64,000 bases of DNA from Pseudopedobacter sp037968815 (GTDB lineage: Bacteria; Bacteroidota; Bacteroidia; Sphingobacteriales; Sphingobacteriaceae). Location of the stretch: the NCBI GenBank assembly GCA_037968815.1, contig JBBKWF010000020.1, positions 62,001-126,000 of the forward strand. The letters run 5' to 3'. The notes beneath the pieces were generated by a model. That model was not told the origin of the DNA. It was given only the letters and a program-made list of their open reading frames with translations, and did not search any database. Below, in pieces: positions 62,531-64,000 of the stretch (the first letter of the stretch is position 1; every line of letters begins with the position of its first letter). Made by a program: the position numbers and the translations under genes.

Positions 62531-62538
62531 CAAAAATA
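62531..62538 (-). promoter_or_regulatory. Candidate -7 box of pyrRB (TATTTTTG)
   Basis: The minus strand reads TATTTTTG, matching TAnnTTTG, with its 3' end 18 nt before the ATG at 62512. No good -33 box. Supports the downstream pyrR start. No PyrR-binding stem-loop was seen in the short leader. Confidence 0.35.
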
Positions 62539-62652
62539 GGAAAATTTGGTAAGAGTAGGATAAGAATTGAGTTTTTTGATGAGGATGGGTAGTTCAAAAA
62601 GCTTTAAATATAGCAAAAACACCATAATCTAATAACCTACCCACCTAACAAG

Positions 62653-64000
62653 CTAGAAAGGAGGTTCGTCATCCTCCACATCCCAATTCTTAGGCTTTAA
62701 AGTAATGCTTTCAAACTGTGTTGACGGGCTTAAGCTTGAGAATGGATCTGCACCAGAGTTTTCTGATGCGCTAATACCACCAAAATTATCTTCTAAATCT
62801 GTAAACTTCACATACTTACCAATAAATCTTAATGGTACAGTACAAGTTTCACCGTTTCTGTGCTTGGCAATAATTACCTCACCCACTCCTGCAGTTGGGT
62901 TTCCGTTTTCATCCTGATCTAAACCATAATATTCTGGACGGTATAAAAACAACACCATATCCGCATCTTGCTCAATTGCACCAGATTCCCTTAAATCGGA
63001 AAGCATTGGCTTTTTTGAACCACCCGGACGATTTTCTACCGCTCTACTTAACTGCGAAAGTGCAATAACGGGAACGCTTAATTCTTTTGCTACTTGTTTT
63101 AGCGCTCGTGAAATACTGGAAATTTCCTGTTCACGATTACCGCCGCCGCCTCCGCCTTTACTATCGGCTTTTCCCTGCATCAATTGCAAATAATCAATAA
63201 TAATCATTTGAATATCGTACTGCGCTTTAAGTCTTCGGCACTTTGCTCTAAACTCAAAAACATTTAAAGCAGGTGTATCATCAATAATTAATGGGGCTTC
63301 GCTTAATTTTCCAATTTTACTGTGCATTTGTTGCCATTCCCAATCTTCTAGTTGGCCTTTTCTTATTTTCTCTTGCTCAATTTCAGCTTCTCCAGAAATT
63401 AAACGATTGGTCAACTGTACGGATGACATCTCTAGAGAGAAAACAACAACTGGTTTATTAAATTGTACAGCAGCATTTCGGGCACAAGTTAAAACGAAAG
63501 CCGTTTTTCCCATCGCCGGACGAGCTGCAATAATAATTAAATCTGACTTTTGCCAACCGTTAGTCACCCTATCTAAAGCAGTAAAGCCTGATGGCACACC
63601 AGTTAAAACATCTTCTTTCCCTCTTAAAGACTCCAACATTTTTAAAGATTCCTTTATAATGTCATCCATCTTACGGGAATCTCTTCTTAAATTGTTTTGG
63701 GCAATGTCAAAAAGGTTTTTTTCGGCATAATCCAATAGCTCAAAAACATCACTGGTGTCTTCGTAAGATTGATTGATGATGTCGGTTGAAATCCTGATTA
63801 GTTCACGTTGAATAAATTTTTGAGAAATAATACGAGCGTGAAATTCAATATTTGCTGCAGAAGCAACTCGGTTTGTTAATTCTGTAATGTAAAATGCACC
63901 TCCAATAATTTCCAATTCGCCTTGTTGACGTAATTGTGCTGAAACAGTTAAAATATCTACCGGAGATGACGCTGTAAAAAGCGTTTGAATAGCTTGAAAA
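62653..64000 (-). CDS. dnaB: Replicative DNA helicase DnaB, partial (N-terminus outside window)
   Basis: The minus-strand frame is open from the window edge (FQAIQTLFTASSPVDILTVS) through ELEIIGGAFYITELTNRVASAANIEFHARII to the stop at 62653. The RecA-like core has Walker A ARPAMGKTAF, VVFSLEMSS, Walker B QMIIIDYLQLMQG, and the arginine-rich RAVENRPGGSKKPMLSDLRESGAIEQDADMVLF. No intein. The Gly-rich KADSKGGGGGGNREQEIS loop is longer than usual. It unwinds DNA at the fork. pyrR follows 140 nt downstream. Confidence 0.97.
   Translation of the reverse strand, partial: FQAIQTLFTASSPVDILTVSAQLRQQGELEIIGGAFYITELTNRVASAANIEFHARIISQKFIQRELIRISTDIINQSYEDTSDVFELLDYAEKNLFDIAQNNLRRDSRKMDDIIKESLKMLESLRGKEDVLTGVPSGFTALDRVTNGWQKSDLIIIAARPAMGKTAFVLTCARNAAVQFNKPVVVFSLEMSSVQLTNRLISGEAEIEQEKIRKGQLEDWEWQQMHSKIGKLSEAPLIIDDTPALNVFEFRAKCRRLKAQYDIQMIIIDYLQLMQGKADSKGGGGGGNREQEISSISRALKQVAKELSVPVIALSQLSRAVENRPGGSKKPMLSDLRESGAIEQDADMVLFLYRPEYYGLDQDENGNPTAGVGEVIIAKHRNGETCTVPLRFIGKYVKFTDLEDNFGGISASENSGADPFSSLSPSTQFESITLKPKNWDVEDDEPPF

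Noticed and set aside
62905..63190. Gly-rich loop of DnaB as a possible intein or insertion
   Set aside because: Only a few extra glycines; no intein splicing motifs and the RecA core is continuous.
1..64000. tRNA or rRNA genes
   Set aside because: No tRNA cloverleaf or rRNA-like sequence was recognised by reading both strands; a tRNAscan run would settle it.

Overview
The window looks like chromosome of a Bacteroidota bacterium, most likely a Sphingobacteriaceae member close to Pedobacter (inferred from gene content, not from a marker gene). It is AT-rich with almost no Shine-Dalgarno sites. It carries type IX secretion partners (type B sorting tail, PorP/SprF protein, PorE-like OmpA protein), a LytTR two-component pair, a CCDC81-type HU/SPOR protein, and several copies of the Bacteroidota -7 promoter box TAnnTTTG.

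Layout. 1-8769 (minus): an exopolysaccharide operon running from a half-length TolC-like protein and a Wzz/tyrosine-kinase-like protein through a GT2 enzyme, an overlapping 43-residue membrane microprotein, a Wzy/ligase-type polymerase and two GT4 enzymes to an MBOAT acyltransferase cut by the window edge. 9172-14767 (plus): a surface lectin/Ig adhesin with its T9SS partners. 14853-17451 (minus): a cNMP/CBS/DUF294 protein and a membrane-tailed DEDDh exonuclease. 17682-18959: an MscS channel. 18960-25877: an accessory stretch with nested-palindrome repeats around a peroxiredoxin, a YdeI-like gene, a frameshifted REP-associated transposase bracketed by REP units, and a two-gene system I read as Hachiman (HamA nuclease, HamB helicase). 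25878-32175 (minus): a MacAB-TolC-like efflux operon with its own LytTR sensor and regulator. 32467-37434: a LacI regulator divergent from a mannitol use operon (transporter, mannitol 2-dehydrogenase, fructokinase), with a 34-bp perfect palindrome between them. 37500-42021: a second accessory stretch with a REP pair, a lipoprotein, a displaced 3' end of a polysaccharide deacetylase gene, a large DUF4062/STAND-like gene, and the intact deacetylase, which itself carries an in-frame low-complexity insertion. 42071-51132 (plus): a TolC/HlyD pair without a pump, a large MscS channel, and four envelope genes including an OmpA-domain protein. 51161-60880 (minus): folC, a YoeB-type toxin-antitoxin pair, then TonB-ExbD-ExbB, HU-SPOR, an outer membrane barrel and a 1007-residue TPR protein. 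61022-64000 (minus): pyrB, pyrR and dnaB (5' end outside the window).

How the parts fit. Most of the window is envelope biology: polysaccharide export, T9SS adhesin display, efflux, mechanosensation and TonB/Exb energisation. The two accessory stretches (about 19-26 kb and 37.5-42 kb) each carry one known or likely defence locus beside REP units of the same family. The best candidates for something new are the single-gene DUF4062/STAND-like islet that replaced the 3' end of a core gene, the doubly overlapped microprotein in the polysaccharide operon, and the REP/RAYT and nested-palindrome repeat families.
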